Positions 1-8,087 of a stretch of DNA of 52,045 nt are shown one piece after another. The translations under genes and the position numbers were made by a program. Positions within the stretch are counted from its first letter, which is position 1, and every line of letters starts with the position of its first letter. The stretch comes from Lentisphaeraceae bacterium (GTDB lineage Bacteria > Verrucomicrobiota > Kiritimatiellia > RFP12 > DVOR01), in assembly GCA_004555175.1 (NCBI GenBank), contig SFJE01000018.1, positions 1 to 52,045 on the forward strand, read 5' to 3'. The notes beneath the pieces were generated by a model that did no database searches, was not told the DNA's origin, and saw only the letters and a list, made by a program, of their open reading frames with translations.

Positions 1-281
1 ATGAGTATAGATAACTGCAAATAACAGTTTGTAGGGGAGTTCTGATACTCCCCTATAAAAATGGCTATTTATCAACTGTTTGTTGTGACATAGCCTTTTC
101 TTTATTCTGATTGATAAGGTTTTTTGAGGATGTGGGGGCTGCTCGCCCCCACGCCCCTCGGGAGCGCAGTGCGCTCCACCCCGGCCGACGCGCCCTACGG
201 GCACGTCGGCAAAAGCACATACGCAGAAGGCATGGCTAAACGCTTACGCTAGCTTATCCGTCGCGGAACGCGTGCTGCCAG
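1..281. other. Intergenic stretch rich in hairpins, no gene seen
   Basis: No convincing reading frame is visible. The first ~130 bases are clearly AT-richer than the rest of the window. Four perfect or near-perfect dyads follow each other: 32-55 (9-bp arms, 6-nt loop), 132-152 (GTGGGGGC / GCCCCCAC), 161-177 (GGAGCGCA-G-TGCGCTCC) and 184-210 (outer arms GCCGACG / CGTCGGC). None has a proper T-run, so I do not call them terminators. The last 30 bases carry degenerate period-7 units and the repeat core listed separately, next to the stop codon of the gene at 282. Confidence 0.5.
258..272 (+). repeat. Core motif of the heptamer-associated repeat family
   Basis: This is an exact copy of CCGTCGCGGAACGCG. 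The same 15-mer recurs at 10840, 31796, 39694 and 47368, with shortened forms at 34710 and 42528, almost always beside period-7 repeats. Here it is preceded by degenerate units (gctaaac, gcttacg, ctagctt) and ends ten bases before the stop codon of the secreted-protein gene. Confidence 0.7.
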
Positions 282-1424
282 TTACTCGAAGTCGACTTGG
301 ACGCAGTAGAAGCGGGTGGGGGCGTCTTGGGAGAGGGTGAGGGAGAGGGGGGAGCCGGTGCCGGGGAGGATGGCGAGGGGGGTGCTTTCCCAGGGGATGT
401 CGAGGGCGGTTCGGGTGAGGACGGTGTAGGTTCGGCCGGTGACCGAGTTCCAGGAGAGGGTGAGGGTGGGCGTGGTCGAGCGGGTGCTGGGTGCTGGCGA
501 GGTGAGGGAGAGGGTGAAGCGCGAGGTGGGGTCGGTGGGGTTGGTGCCTAGGACAAACTCGGCGTAGTTGGAGAGGCCGTCGCCATCGGTGTCGTCTTCG
601 GCGGTGAAGGAGGTGCCGGCGGGGGCGTACTGGGCCACGAACCAATCGGGGAGCTCGCTGCCGGTGGTGCTGACGAAGTAGCCGCCGGTGTCGCAGGTAA
701 AATTACCTGAGGAGACGGCCACGCGGAAGATGAGCTGGGCGGACTTTGCGGGTGGGGCGGTTTGGGCGGTATCGACGCGGAAGGGGGTGCCGAGGATAGG
801 CGCGCCGGGGGTGGGCGTGGTGGCGGCATCGGCGGGGTCTCGTCCGGCATTGTAGGCGGCGAGGAGGGCTTCGGTGGCGTCGGTGGGGTCATCGGGGTTG
901 AGGCCATGGGCCGTTTCCCAGGTGTCGGGGAGGCCATCGCCATCGCGGTCCGAGGCAAGATAAAGGGAGAGGAGATCGAGCGTCCAGAGCGGGGAGGAGC
1001 TGAGGGCGGTCACTTGTTGGCCGCGGATGGGGGCTGCGGTGGGAGCGGTCTGGGCGGTATCAACGCGGAAGGGGGTGCCGAGGATGGGCGCAACTGGGGC
1101 AGCGTCGGCGGGGTCTCGCCCGGCATTGTAGGCGGCGAGGAGGGTTTCAGTGGCGTCGGCGGGGTCATCGGGGTTGAGACCGTGGGCCGTTTCCCAGGCA
1201 TCGGGGAGGCCGTCGTCATCGCGGTCCGAGGCGAGATAAAAGGAGAGGAGGTCGAGCGTCCAAAGCGGGGAGGGGCCGAGGGCGGTCACTTGTTGGCCGC
1301 GGATGGGAGCAGCGGCGGGGGCAGTCTGGGCGGTATCGACGCGGAAGGGTGCGGACGCGACCTCCTGCGTGCAGAGGAGCCGCGCGGCGCAAAGGGCAAG
1401 CAAGAGGGCGGAAGGGCGCTTCAT
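282..1424 (-). CDS. Secreted protein with tandem thrombospondin type 3-like repeats
   Basis: About 380 residues, start chosen at the ATG at 1424 (MKRPSALLLALCAA); the longer frame begins with TTG. A hydrophobic N-terminal signal segment is followed by two tandem ~95-residue units that begin PFRVDTAQTAP and contain a DRDGDGLPDTWE / GLNPDDPTDA calcium-binding-type motif. A third, partial PFRVDTAQTAP copy leads into a C-terminal half with another DTDGDGLSNYAEF / GTNPTDPTS motif and a Ser/Thr-rich beta domain ending in YCVQVDFE. This architecture is typical of exported PVC proteins of unknown ligand. It lies 14 nt downstream of the FGE-like gene, so it is probably its operon partner. The tandem unit looks recently duplicated at DNA level. 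Function unknown. Confidence 0.8.
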   Translation of the reverse strand: MKRPSALLLALCAARLLCTQEVASAPFRVDTAQTAPAAAPIRGQQVTALGPSPLWTLDLLSFYLASDRDDDGLPDAWETAHGLNPDDPADATETLLAAYNAGRDPADAAPVAPILGTPFRVDTAQTAPTAAPIRGQQVTALSSSPLWTLDLLSLYLASDRDGDGLPDTWETAHGLNPDDPTDATEALLAAYNAGRDPADAATTPTPGAPILGTPFRVDTAQTAPPAKSAQLIFRVAVSSGNFTCDTGGYFVSTTGSELPDWFVAQYAPAGTSFTAEDDTDGDGLSNYAEFVLGTNPTDPTSRFTLSLTSPAPSTRSTTPTLTLSWNSVTGRTYTVLTRTALDIPWESTPLAILPGTGSPLSLTLSQDAPTRFYCVQVDFE

Positions 1425-1438
1425 AGGCGCAGCGGCAA

Positions 1439-3508
1439 TCAATCGTAGATGGTCAGGACGATGTTATCGAGGTAGATAGCGGCACCGGTGTTGTTGCGCG
1501 GCGGGACAATGGGCAGCTGAATGGTGACCTTGCCTGTGTGGTTCTCAAAGCGTGCGCCGAGGGTGATGTAATCTAAGTTGTGGACATCGTCGACGAAATC
1601 CCAGTTGTCGCCGCCTTCGGAGAGGAAGGTAATTCTGTGTGTTGTGGTGGTATTGAAGCGAACGTCGGCGCGGATTTCGACCTTCTTCGGGGTGGTGTTC
1701 GGGGTGGTGACGGAGAGGGTGAAGGGGGTGGCGGAGCTATCGGTGTTGGAGACCACCTTGAGGCAACGCGAGCCATCGACTCCTTCGCCATCGACGACCT
1801 CCGCGCCGGAGAGGAGCCATGTGCGGCGGTGGACGACGGTGTTGTTGGGTGTGGTGATGGTGGCGTCGCCGATGGGATTGCCGTAGGGGGCGAGGATCCA
1901 ATCCTCGAAGGAGCCGTCGGCCGAGTAGGTGTGGCCGCCATCGGTGAGGGCGAGGCCCGAGAGGAAGAGGTCTTCGCTCTGGAAGTAGAGCGTGAAGGTG
2001 CACTCTTGGCCGTCGGCGGGGTCGAGCGGCAGGGAGAAGGTGCGCGCGGCGGACATTGAGGCCGGGAGGGTGAGCTCCTGGGTGTAGATGCGCGAGGCTT
2101 GGGCGGCGCGGTTGGTGTAGGCGGCCTCGAGGCGGATGGTGCCGGCGGTGGGGGCGGCGTTGCGGACCTTGAGCTGGATGGTGGCGATGGGGTCCTGGAT
2201 GTTGGCGGGGAAGGAGATGTTGGCGGCGGTGGTGGCCGAGCGGGCGCCGGCGGTGCTGGAGACGAAGCCGTAGAGGGTGGCGGTGAGCTCGCGATCGGTG
2301 GCGCGGTTGGTGCCGGAGACGGCGGTTCGGAGTTGATCGGCGCTGAGGTAGAAGTAGAAGTTTTCGGGGTCTTCGGTGGCGCGGCGGATGGGGCGGAAAC
2401 TGAGGGCAGTGCCGCCGGAGAAGGTATTTACCGGGAGGATGGCTTGGGCGGCGTAGGTGCCTTGGTTGGCGATACCGCGGACTAGGCGGGTACCATCGCC
2501 GCTGGTTGCGTGGAGGGTGTTGACCTCGGTGTCCTCGGGCGTTGGGTAGGCCTCCAGGTCGAAGTTGGCACCCAGGGTGCGGGTCCACTCGGCGGCGTTG
2601 CCAATCATATCGTGCAGGGCGTAGTCGTTGGCGGGGTATTGTCCAACGGCGACCACGGCGGCATTGGCGTTGGCGAGGGTGACATCGAAGGTGTCGCCCC
2701 ACGGGTAGCGCAAGTGCTCGGCGGCGTCATCGTGGTCGGGCCCTCGGGCGGCCTTCTCCCACTCGGCGTAGGTGGGCAAGTCGTATCCATAGAAGCGGCA
2801 GAAGAGAAAGGCGCCATACCAGGTGACCACGGCGGGGCGTTCGGCCTGGCCGCCGGCAACGTCGAAGCGCATGACATTCCAGCGCAGATTATTGTCGCCC
2901 AAGTTGCAGAGGAGCTTATCGGCAGCCAGCCCGATCTCGGCGGCTGCTGCGGTGGTATAGAGCTTGGTGTGGCCCTCTCGGCGCAGGTATCCGGCCAACT
3001 GCGCGTGGTTGAGCATCTGGCAGAACTGCGCGCGCGTCACCTCGGTCTTTGCCAGCCAGAAGGAGTAGGGGATATTCACGTGGCAGGAGGGTCCGCTCCC
3101 CTCCGCGCCGCCATCCTGCCCCAGAAGCAGCCCGCCGGCCTTCACTTCATTGCCCCAAGTTAGGCTCGGGCAGCCATTGCGGTCGGCCACGCTTAGGCGC
3201 GCGACCATCTGCTCGGTGAGTTCGCCCTCCCAGTCGCTCACTGCGTCCCAGACGATTCGCTTGCCGGTGCCGGGCGTCACCCCTGCGCCGACGTCTCCCG
3301 AGAGGGTCTCAACCGGCACGGCGAAGTGCGCGCCCCCGTCGGCCGAGAGCTCTAGGAAGACGCTCGTTGCGCCATCGGCCGCCAGGTCGTAAGTGATTTC
3401 CACGCTTCGGTCGGCCAACTGTTGCGCCTGAATATTGCTCACCACCGGCTCTGCCGCACGCACTGCCACGGCCAAGAGAAGTCCCAAAAAGGCTGCAAGC
3501 TGCTTCAT
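1439..3508 (-). CDS. Secreted FGE/SUMF1-domain surface protein (paralogue 1)
   Basis: 689 residues. A signal peptide (cleavage probably after VAVRAAEP) is followed by an Ig-like N-domain (ITYDLAADGAT... ELSADGGAHFAVPV... SGDVGAGVTPG) and a formylglycine-generating-enzyme-like domain with the family landmarks PAVVTWYGAFLFCRFYG, LPTYAEWEKAARG, YPWGDTF and NDYALHDMIGNAAEWT. A C-terminal beta-rich region of ~280 residues follows, probably a carbohydrate-binding or adhesive module. The segment where true FGEs carry their catalytic cysteine pair (after LVRG) has no cysteines, so I infer a non-enzymatic, lectin-like or scaffold use. The Shine-Dalgarno AAGGAGG overlaps the TAA of the upstream paralogue at 3518, which suggests coupled translation. 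Confidence 0.85.
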   Translation of the reverse strand: MKQLAAFLGLLLAVAVRAAEPVVSNIQAQQLADRSVEITYDLAADGATSVFLELSADGGAHFAVPVETLSGDVGAGVTPGTGKRIVWDAVSDWEGELTEQMVARLSVADRNGCPSLTWGNEVKAGGLLLGQDGGAEGSGPSCHVNIPYSFWLAKTEVTRAQFCQMLNHAQLAGYLRREGHTKLYTTAAAAEIGLAADKLLCNLGDNNLRWNVMRFDVAGGQAERPAVVTWYGAFLFCRFYGYDLPTYAEWEKAARGPDHDDAAEHLRYPWGDTFDVTLANANAAVVAVGQYPANDYALHDMIGNAAEWTRTLGANFDLEAYPTPEDTEVNTLHATSGDGTRLVRGIANQGTYAAQAILPVNTFSGGTALSFRPIRRATEDPENFYFYLSADQLRTAVSGTNRATDRELTATLYGFVSSTAGARSATTAANISFPANIQDPIATIQLKVRNAAPTAGTIRLEAAYTNRAAQASRIYTQELTLPASMSAARTFSLPLDPADGQECTFTLYFQSEDLFLSGLALTDGGHTYSADGSFEDWILAPYGNPIGDATITTPNNTVVHRRTWLLSGAEVVDGEGVDGSRCLKVVSNTDSSATPFTLSVTTPNTTPKKVEIRADVRFNTTTTHRITFLSEGGDNWDFVDDVHNLDYITLGARFENHTGKVTIQLPIVPPRNNTGAAIYLDNIVLTIYD

Positions 3509-3517
3509 CTTCCCTCC

Positions 3518-5608
3518 TTACGGCTCGAACTCGAGGTCGATTTGCTTGATGAAGATCTGCGCTTCACTCCCCGGCGTGGCGCCTCGGAAGGCGAACTTCA
3601 TCACCTCGCTCTTTGAGAGGAACTCCTCGCTGATATTGTGAATAGGGAGTTCCAAGGAGAGGTAGCCGTCGGTCAGCGCAGGCACCGGGCGGTCGAGCGA
3701 CCAAGACCACACCCCGCCTTCTCCCCAGAGGCCGACCGAGAAGGTACTGCTCGAGCGGTTCATCACTAGGATGCGCACGGCTTTGATGCGCTTGAGCGGG
3801 AGCGACGTTGGGAAGAACACGGCGGGGGCGCTATCGTAGGCGCTCTCTTGGGGCACATAGCTCAGCGCCGCCACGCCATTGACCCCGCCTGCGGGCTTGA
3901 CCTCCACCGAGCGGAAGGTCGGCCAGAACTCGCCGTCGATGGTGTTGCCGCCGGCGGAGAGCGCGCTACTTCCGGTTGGCCAGCTCTCGAAGGTGTAGGC
4001 GCGGTCGGAGAGGCTCGTGCCCGGGGTGACGTAGAGGGCAATCTCCTCGACCTCCACCCCTGCTTCGGCCGCGCTTAGGGCCATGTTCAGCGCGCCGGTG
4101 GTGTTGTCGCAGTAAAGGAAGCCGGCCGTCTCCATATTGGCTGGCAACTGCGCCTCGTGCACATCGTCGCCGAAGATCACGGCCACCGTCTTAGCCGCGT
4201 TGGTTGGGTTCCGCAGGGCCAGGCGCACCACCTCCAGGTGCGGCACATTGAGCGCCGAGGTCAACGGAACGGCCCCCTCCGCCCCGCTCCCGAGCACCAC
4301 CGCCGTCCCCTCGCTATTGAGGGTGATGCCGCCGGTGTGCATCAGCCGCCCCTTCACCGTCAGCGTTGCGACCGAGGTTGAGTTGGGGATGCCCAGCGCG
4401 CGATAGGCCTCCAGGAAGTCGCTCCCGCGCCAGAGGTAGGCCAGGCGCAGATTGGCCAGCTGCTCCACGCGGCTGCCCGAGCCATTGCGCTGAATCGGCC
4501 GGAAGCCCATCGGGGTCGAACCCGTCCAGGTATTGGCCGCCCCCACGGCCTGCCACTGCCAGATAGGCATCGCCGGCAAGCCGCGCGCCACCCGCGCCCC
4601 GCCCGAAGAGAGGTCCTGCAAGTCGCCCTCCACTGCCTCGCGCTTCGGGTAGGCCTCCACGGCGAGCGTTGCCCCCAGCGTGCGCGTCCATTCGGCCACG
4701 TTGCCGCACATATCATAGAGCCCGTAGTCGTTGGGTGCGTAGGAGCCGACCGCCAGCACCGTGCTGCTGCCGGCCATCTTCGTATAGTCTAGCTCGTCGC
4801 CCCAGGGGTAGCGCAGATGCTCGGCCTCATCGTCATGGTCCGGCCCGCGGGCGGCCTTCTCCCACTCGGCGGTGGTCGGCAGGTCGTAGCCATAGGTGCG
4901 GCAGAAGAGCAGCGCGCCGTGCCAGGTGACCACCGCCGGGAAGCGCTCGTACCCCTCGGCCACGTCGAAGTGGCTCACATTCCAGCGCAGGTTATTGTCG
5001 CTCAATGCGCAGAGTTTCGCCCCCTTCGCCACGCCCTCAGAGGTCCGCGCCGCCACCACCGCCGTGGTGCCCGAGCGCTCTACCTTGCCCCCGGCGAGGG
5101 CCTCGTTCAAGAAGTCGCAATACTGCTGGCGCGTGATCTCCCGCGTCGAGAGCCGATAACTATAGGGAATATGCACGTGGCGCGCCGGACCGCTTCCCTC
5201 CGCGCCTCCATCCTGGCCTAGCAAAAAGCCGCTGGGCACAATCTCCTCGGTCCATTCCAACCCCGGGAAGCCCACCGTGTCGGTGGCAATCACCTGCACC
5301 ACCATCCGCTCAGAATACTCGCCATCCCAATCCCGCGGCGCATCCCACACAATCTCCTTGCCCGCCCCTGACGTAATCCCATCGCCCACATCCCCCGAAA
5401 AGCTCCGCGCCGGAACCAAAAAGTGCGCTCCGCCATCGGCCGAGATCTCCACCCGCACATTCAGCGCGTCACCCTCATCATCGGCCACATCGTAGTGAAT
5501 GACCACCATCCCGTCCGTGCGCTGCTCGGCCGAGACATTCGTCACCGCCGGTTCGGCCGCCCAAACCATCGCGCTCCATAGGCTCAACGCCAAAATCAAC
5601 TGCTTCAT
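3518..5608 (-). CDS. Secreted FGE/SUMF1-domain surface protein (paralogue 2)
   Basis: About 696 residues from the ATG at 5608 (MKQLILALSLWSAMVWAAEP, a clear signal peptide). A GGAGG lies 12 nt upstream; the frame could open at 5650 but without signal-peptide logic. Domain order matches the downstream paralogue: Ig-like N-domain (VEISADGGAHFLVP), FGE-like domain (PAVVTWHGALLFCRTYG, LPTTAEWEKAARG, YPWGDELD, NDYGLYDMCGNVAEWT) and a ~300-residue beta-rich C-terminus. The cysteine pair of active FGEs is absent here too (ARGLPAMPIWQW). First gene of the three-gene surface cluster. Its promoter is probably the TATGCTAT element at 5634-5644. The two FGE genes probably arose by duplication and have diverged strongly in the C-terminal region. 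Confidence 0.85.
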   Translation of the reverse strand: MKQLILALSLWSAMVWAAEPAVTNVSAEQRTDGMVVIHYDVADDEGDALNVRVEISADGGAHFLVPARSFSGDVGDGITSGAGKEIVWDAPRDWDGEYSERMVVQVIATDTVGFPGLEWTEEIVPSGFLLGQDGGAEGSGPARHVHIPYSYRLSTREITRQQYCDFLNEALAGGKVERSGTTAVVAARTSEGVAKGAKLCALSDNNLRWNVSHFDVAEGYERFPAVVTWHGALLFCRTYGYDLPTTAEWEKAARGPDHDDEAEHLRYPWGDELDYTKMAGSSTVLAVGSYAPNDYGLYDMCGNVAEWTRTLGATLAVEAYPKREAVEGDLQDLSSGGARVARGLPAMPIWQWQAVGAANTWTGSTPMGFRPIQRNGSGSRVEQLANLRLAYLWRGSDFLEAYRALGIPNSTSVATLTVKGRLMHTGGITLNSEGTAVVLGSGAEGAVPLTSALNVPHLEVVRLALRNPTNAAKTVAVIFGDDVHEAQLPANMETAGFLYCDNTTGALNMALSAAEAGVEVEEIALYVTPGTSLSDRAYTFESWPTGSSALSAGGNTIDGEFWPTFRSVEVKPAGGVNGVAALSYVPQESAYDSAPAVFFPTSLPLKRIKAVRILVMNRSSSTFSVGLWGEGGVWSWSLDRPVPALTDGYLSLELPIHNISEEFLSKSEVMKFAFRGATPGSEAQIFIKQIDLEFEP

Positions 5609-5633
5609 CGCGCTTCTCTGCCTCCAAAAGCCG

Positions 5634-5644
5634 CCGATAGCATA
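5634..5644 (-). promoter_or_regulatory. Extended -10 element for the surface-protein cluster
   Basis: On the minus strand this reads TATGCTATCGG, 26 nt before the start codon at 5608. A nearly identical 20-bp block (AATGTGkTATGCTATCGGC) lies at 15965 in front of the eboD-like gene, which supports a shared promoter core. No convincing -35 hexamer is visible. Confidence 0.5.
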
Positions 5645-5777
5645 CCACATTTATCGTGTATACGCCCCACCCCCCGGAAAGGTTACACCCAATGGGGCCC
5701 GCGGAGTAGCCCCTGCAAAACCTTGACTGCCCCGGGTCCGATGCACATCCGCCCCGCTTTACATTTTTGTCCGCCCC

Positions 5778-5816
5778 GGGTTGACCTCGAGGTAGGCCCG
5801 GGTTCGAGGTCGACCC
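5778..5816. repeat. 13-bp inverted repeat around a TCGAGGTAGG motif
   Basis: GGGTTGACCTCGA (5778-5790) and TCGAGGTCGACCC (5804-5816) form 13-bp arms with one mismatch around a 13-nt loop. On the minus strand the loop side reads GGGCCTACCTCGAGG, the same words (GGGCCTACCTC, CCTCGA) that form the direct repeats upstream of glnN at 23337-23372. Confidence 0.55.
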
Positions 5817-5851
5817 GGCCCGGGTCCACTTATGAACAGGTTTGTGAACCG

Positions 5852-5878
5852 AGTTATCGACAGGCGCTGTCGATAACT
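5852..5878. repeat. Perfect 12-bp-arm palindrome AGTTATCGACAG...
   Basis: AGTTATCGACAG (5852-5863) is the exact reverse complement of CTGTCGATAACT (5867-5878), with a 3-nt centre GCG. It lies 18 bp before the terminator at 5897 and resembles a back-to-back pair of the GTCGACAG units seen in the heptamer repeats. There is no T-run, so it is more likely a protein-binding or repeat-derived palindrome than a terminator. Confidence 0.6.
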
Positions 5879-5896
5879 TCCCTCGCCTAGGCACAA

Positions 5897-5924
5897 AAAA
5901 GGCCCCCGCGCAAGGGGGCCTTTT
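5897..5924 (-). terminator. Bidirectional-looking rho-independent terminator
   Basis: The stem is GGCCCCC / GGGGGCC (5901-5907 with 5914-5920) with a 6-nt loop, bounded by AAAA on one side and TTTT on the other. It lies 33 bp downstream of the IMP cyclohydrolase stop codon and would end that minus-strand transcript. Confidence 0.8.
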
Positions 5925-5931
5925 GGCTATC

Positions 5932-5957
5932 AGCTAACCGCTAACGGCTAACCGCTC
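5932..5957. repeat. Heptamer array (NGCTAAC type) abutting a stop codon
   Basis: Consecutive period-7 units AGCTAAC, CGCTAAC, GGCTAAC and CGCT run directly into the TAA of the gene that ends at 5958. Same family as the arrays at 9548, 10781, 34676, 39710, 40715 and 42429. Confidence 0.75.
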
Positions 5958-6635
5958 TTAGTGCAACCGATAGGTGGCACTAACGGCATCGGGGGCCGTC
6001 TTGGCGAAGAAGGAGGCAATGGCCGTGTCGTAGTCGGCGGTGTGGGCGAAGGACTTCTTCATCAGGTAGAAGCGGGTGTCGAGGCCCAGGGTGCCATTCT
6101 GCTCGCGCAGTTCGGTAATCAGGCGCGCGTAATCCTGCGGATCGGTGACGGAGGCCACGCGCAGGTAGTTCTTGGCCGATGCGCGGACCATGCACGGGCC
6201 ACCGATGTCGATGTTCGTGCGGGCCTGCTCGGGGGTGACGCCCGGGAGGGCCACCGTGCGCTTGAAGGGGTAGAGGTTGACCACCACCATGTCGATCGGC
6301 ACGGCGCAGAGGCGCTGGATGTCGGCCTGATGGGCGTCGTTATAGGTCTCGGAGAGGATGCCGAGATAGATCTTGAAGTCGAGCGTCTTGACCAGGCCGC
6401 CCTGCATCTCGGGCTGACCAGTGTAGTCTGAGACTGCCACCAACTGCCCCTCCTGTCCCGGCTTAAGCAGCGCCTTGATGGCTGAGTAGGTCCCGCCCGT
6501 GGAGTAAATCGTAATCCCCGGGCACGCCTCCAACAGCGCCGGCACAAAGGTATCCAGCCCGGTCTTATCGGACACGGAAATTAATGCGCTCTTAATGGCA
6601 ACTCGATTGTCAATATCCTGAACGATGTTAAGCAT
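5958..6635 (-). CDS. purH: Stand-alone IMP cyclohydrolase (PurH N-terminal domain)
   Basis: 225 residues that match only the MGS-like IMP cyclohydrolase domain of bifunctional PurH: KSALISVSDKTGLDTF, YSTGGTYSAIK, PEMQGGLVKTLDFKIYLGIL, VNLYPFKRTV and NIDIGGPCMVRASAKNY. It would close FAICAR to IMP, the last step of purine synthesis, in the cytoplasm. Usual PurH is ~520 residues; the entire AICAR-transformylase half is missing and the frame ends cleanly at YRLH*. The downstream DNA shows no remnant of the second domain, only repeats and a terminator. This looks like a natural single-domain enzyme rather than a fresh truncation, and a separate AICAR transformylase is expected elsewhere. AGGAAA precedes the ATG. 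It lies 27 bp after the oxidoreductase operon and may be co-transcribed with it. Confidence 0.9.
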   Translation of the reverse strand: MLNIVQDIDNRVAIKSALISVSDKTGLDTFVPALLEACPGITIYSTGGTYSAIKALLKPGQEGQLVAVSDYTGQPEMQGGLVKTLDFKIYLGILSETYNDAHQADIQRLCAVPIDMVVVNLYPFKRTVALPGVTPEQARTNIDIGGPCMVRASAKNYLRVASVTDPQDYARLITELREQNGTLGLDTRFYLMKKSFAHTADYDTAIASFFAKTAPDAVSATYRLH

Positions 6636-6662
6636 TGTCTGTTTCCTTTGATGGGGGAGGCG

Positions 6663-8087
6663 TTAGGGCAACTCGCCCGTCAAGCCGTGGTGCTGGCAAT
6701 AGGCGATGGCCGATTCGAGGACCTGCTTGTTGGCAGGAATGAGCTTAGGCTTCTTGGCGAAGGAGCGCTCGAGGGCTTCGATGAGGAGGTGGGCGGGGAT
6801 CGCGGTGGCGTTGAGGGCAATGAGGGCGCCGAGGATGGCGACGTTCGCTGCCTTGGGGACGCCGGCGGCGGTGGCAATGTCGATGGCCGGCACCTGGACA
6901 ATGCGCACATTCTCCGGGAGTTTCTCGGGGAGGCGGACGGTGCTATCGAGGATGGCCAGGCCACCGGGCTTGACGGTCTCCAGGTGCTTGGCGCAGGCGG
7001 CTTGATTCATCACCACGAGGAGCTCCGGGTGCTCCACGGCCGGGGCACCGATGATGTGCGTGGAGGTGACGACCGTGCACGCGGCATCGCCCCCGCGCTG
7101 TTCGGGTCCGTAGCTGGGCAGCCAGGTGGTCTCGAGGCCCTGGGCGCGGGCGGCATCGGCCACCACCAGGCCCAAGGAGAGGATGCCCTGGCCGCCAAAG
7201 CCGGTAAACTTGAAGTGGCGCTCCTTGGCTTCGCCGGCCTCGGGGTGGGGGTCCTCAGAGCCGTCATCGCCAAAGAAGTCGGCCAGCTTGACCCAAGGTT
7301 TGGGCTCGGGGCGGACGGGGGCGGTGGCGGAGTTGTCGCGCAGCGTGCCGAGGGGATACTCCTTCTCCATTTGCTCGATGACGAACTTGGCGGCCTCCAA
7401 GGGCGGCTTGCCGACGCTGGTCGGGCAGGGGGAGAGGATCTCGACGAAGGTGTAGCCCTTGCGGTCGCGCTGGATTTCGAGGGCCTTGCGGATGGCGGCC
7501 TTGGCCTTCATAATTCGGGCGGTATCGGCCACCGAGACGCGTGCCACATAGACCGGGAGCGCGAGCTGGTTGATGAGCTCGGCCATGTGCAGGGGCATGC
7601 CGTCGGTTTCGGGGTTACGCCCGAGCGGGGAGGTGGTGGTCTTCTGCCCGATGAGGGTGGTGGGGGCCATCTGCCCGCCGGTCATCCCGTAGATGGAGTT
7701 GTTGACGAAGAAGACGGCCATGTGCTCGCCGCGGGCGGCCGCCTGGAGGGTGTGGCCCAGGCCGATGGCCGCCAGGTCGCCATCGCCCTGATAGGAGATG
7801 GTGATGGCCTTATCGCGCAGGCGGCTGATGGCCGTGGCCATCGAGGGGGCCTGACCGTGCCCGGCGCTCACGCCGCCCACGTCCCAGTAGTAGTAGCCAA
7901 AGACCGCGCAGCCGATGGGGTTGACGATGACCGTGCGATCCTGCAGCCCCAGCTTCACGTAGGCTTCGGAGAGGAGCTTGTGGATGATGCCGTGGCCGCA
8001 GCCGGCGCAGTAGTGCGTCACGCGACTGCCGGCGTGGCCGGAGCGGTCGAAGCGGGGAAACATCCCTTGCGTTTCAAGCGTAGCCAT
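6663..8087 (-). CDS. 2-oxoacid:ferredoxin oxidoreductase, fused beta (TPP) and gamma subunits
   Basis: 474 residues. The N-terminal ~260 residues are the thiamine-pyrophosphate beta subunit: HYCAGCGHGIIHKLL, NPIGCAVFGYYYWDV, GDGDLAAIGLGHTL and NNSIYGMTGGQMAPTT, with the GDG...NN TPP/Mg signature. After an Asp/Pro/Glu-rich linker (FGDDGSEDPHPEAGEA), residues ~290-474 are the gamma subunit: FTGFGGQGILSLGLVVADAA, PSYGPEQRGGDAACTVV, AAGVPKAANVAILGAL. These are normally separate polypeptides; here they form one chain. It would oxidatively decarboxylate a 2-oxoacid to an acyl-CoA and reduce ferredoxin, as in anaerobes. It overlaps the alpha-subunit stop by one base (TAATG). The substrate, probably branched-chain 2-oxoacids or 2-oxoglutarate, cannot be fixed from sequence. 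Confidence 0.92.
   Translation of the reverse strand: MATLETQGMFPRFDRSGHAGSRVTHYCAGCGHGIIHKLLSEAYVKLGLQDRTVIVNPIGCAVFGYYYWDVGGVSAGHGQAPSMATAISRLRDKAITISYQGDGDLAAIGLGHTLQAAARGEHMAVFFVNNSIYGMTGGQMAPTTLIGQKTTTSPLGRNPETDGMPLHMAELINQLALPVYVARVSVADTARIMKAKAAIRKALEIQRDRKGYTFVEILSPCPTSVGKPPLEAAKFVIEQMEKEYPLGTLRDNSATAPVRPEPKPWVKLADFFGDDGSEDPHPEAGEAKERHFKFTGFGGQGILSLGLVVADAARAQGLETTWLPSYGPEQRGGDAACTVVTSTHIIGAPAVEHPELLVVMNQAACAKHLETVKPGGLAILDSTVRLPEKLPENVRIVQVPAIDIATAAGVPKAANVAILGALIALNATAIPAHLLIEALERSFAKKPKLIPANKQVLESAIAYCQHHGLTGELP

Larger units (their letters stand above)
5645..5896. other. Long non-coding spacer upstream of the surface-protein operon
   Basis: No gene is visible. The stretch contains many CCCGGG-type runs and a minus-strand block AAATGTAAAGCGGGGCGG near 5755-5775 that closely matches 23312-23328 upstream of glnN. 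It also holds two inverted repeats listed separately (5778-5816 and 5852-5878). It may be the regulatory region of the minus-strand surface operon or simply a repeat-rich gap. Confidence 0.4.

Noticed and set aside
132..152. Rho-independent terminator for the 282-1424 gene
   Set aside because: Stable hairpin but no T-run on either strand at the right side.
5852..5878. Replication origin or dif site
   Set aside because: Only one near-DnaA-box pair, no cluster, no AT-rich unwinding region, no dnaA, and no match to the XerC/D arm layout.
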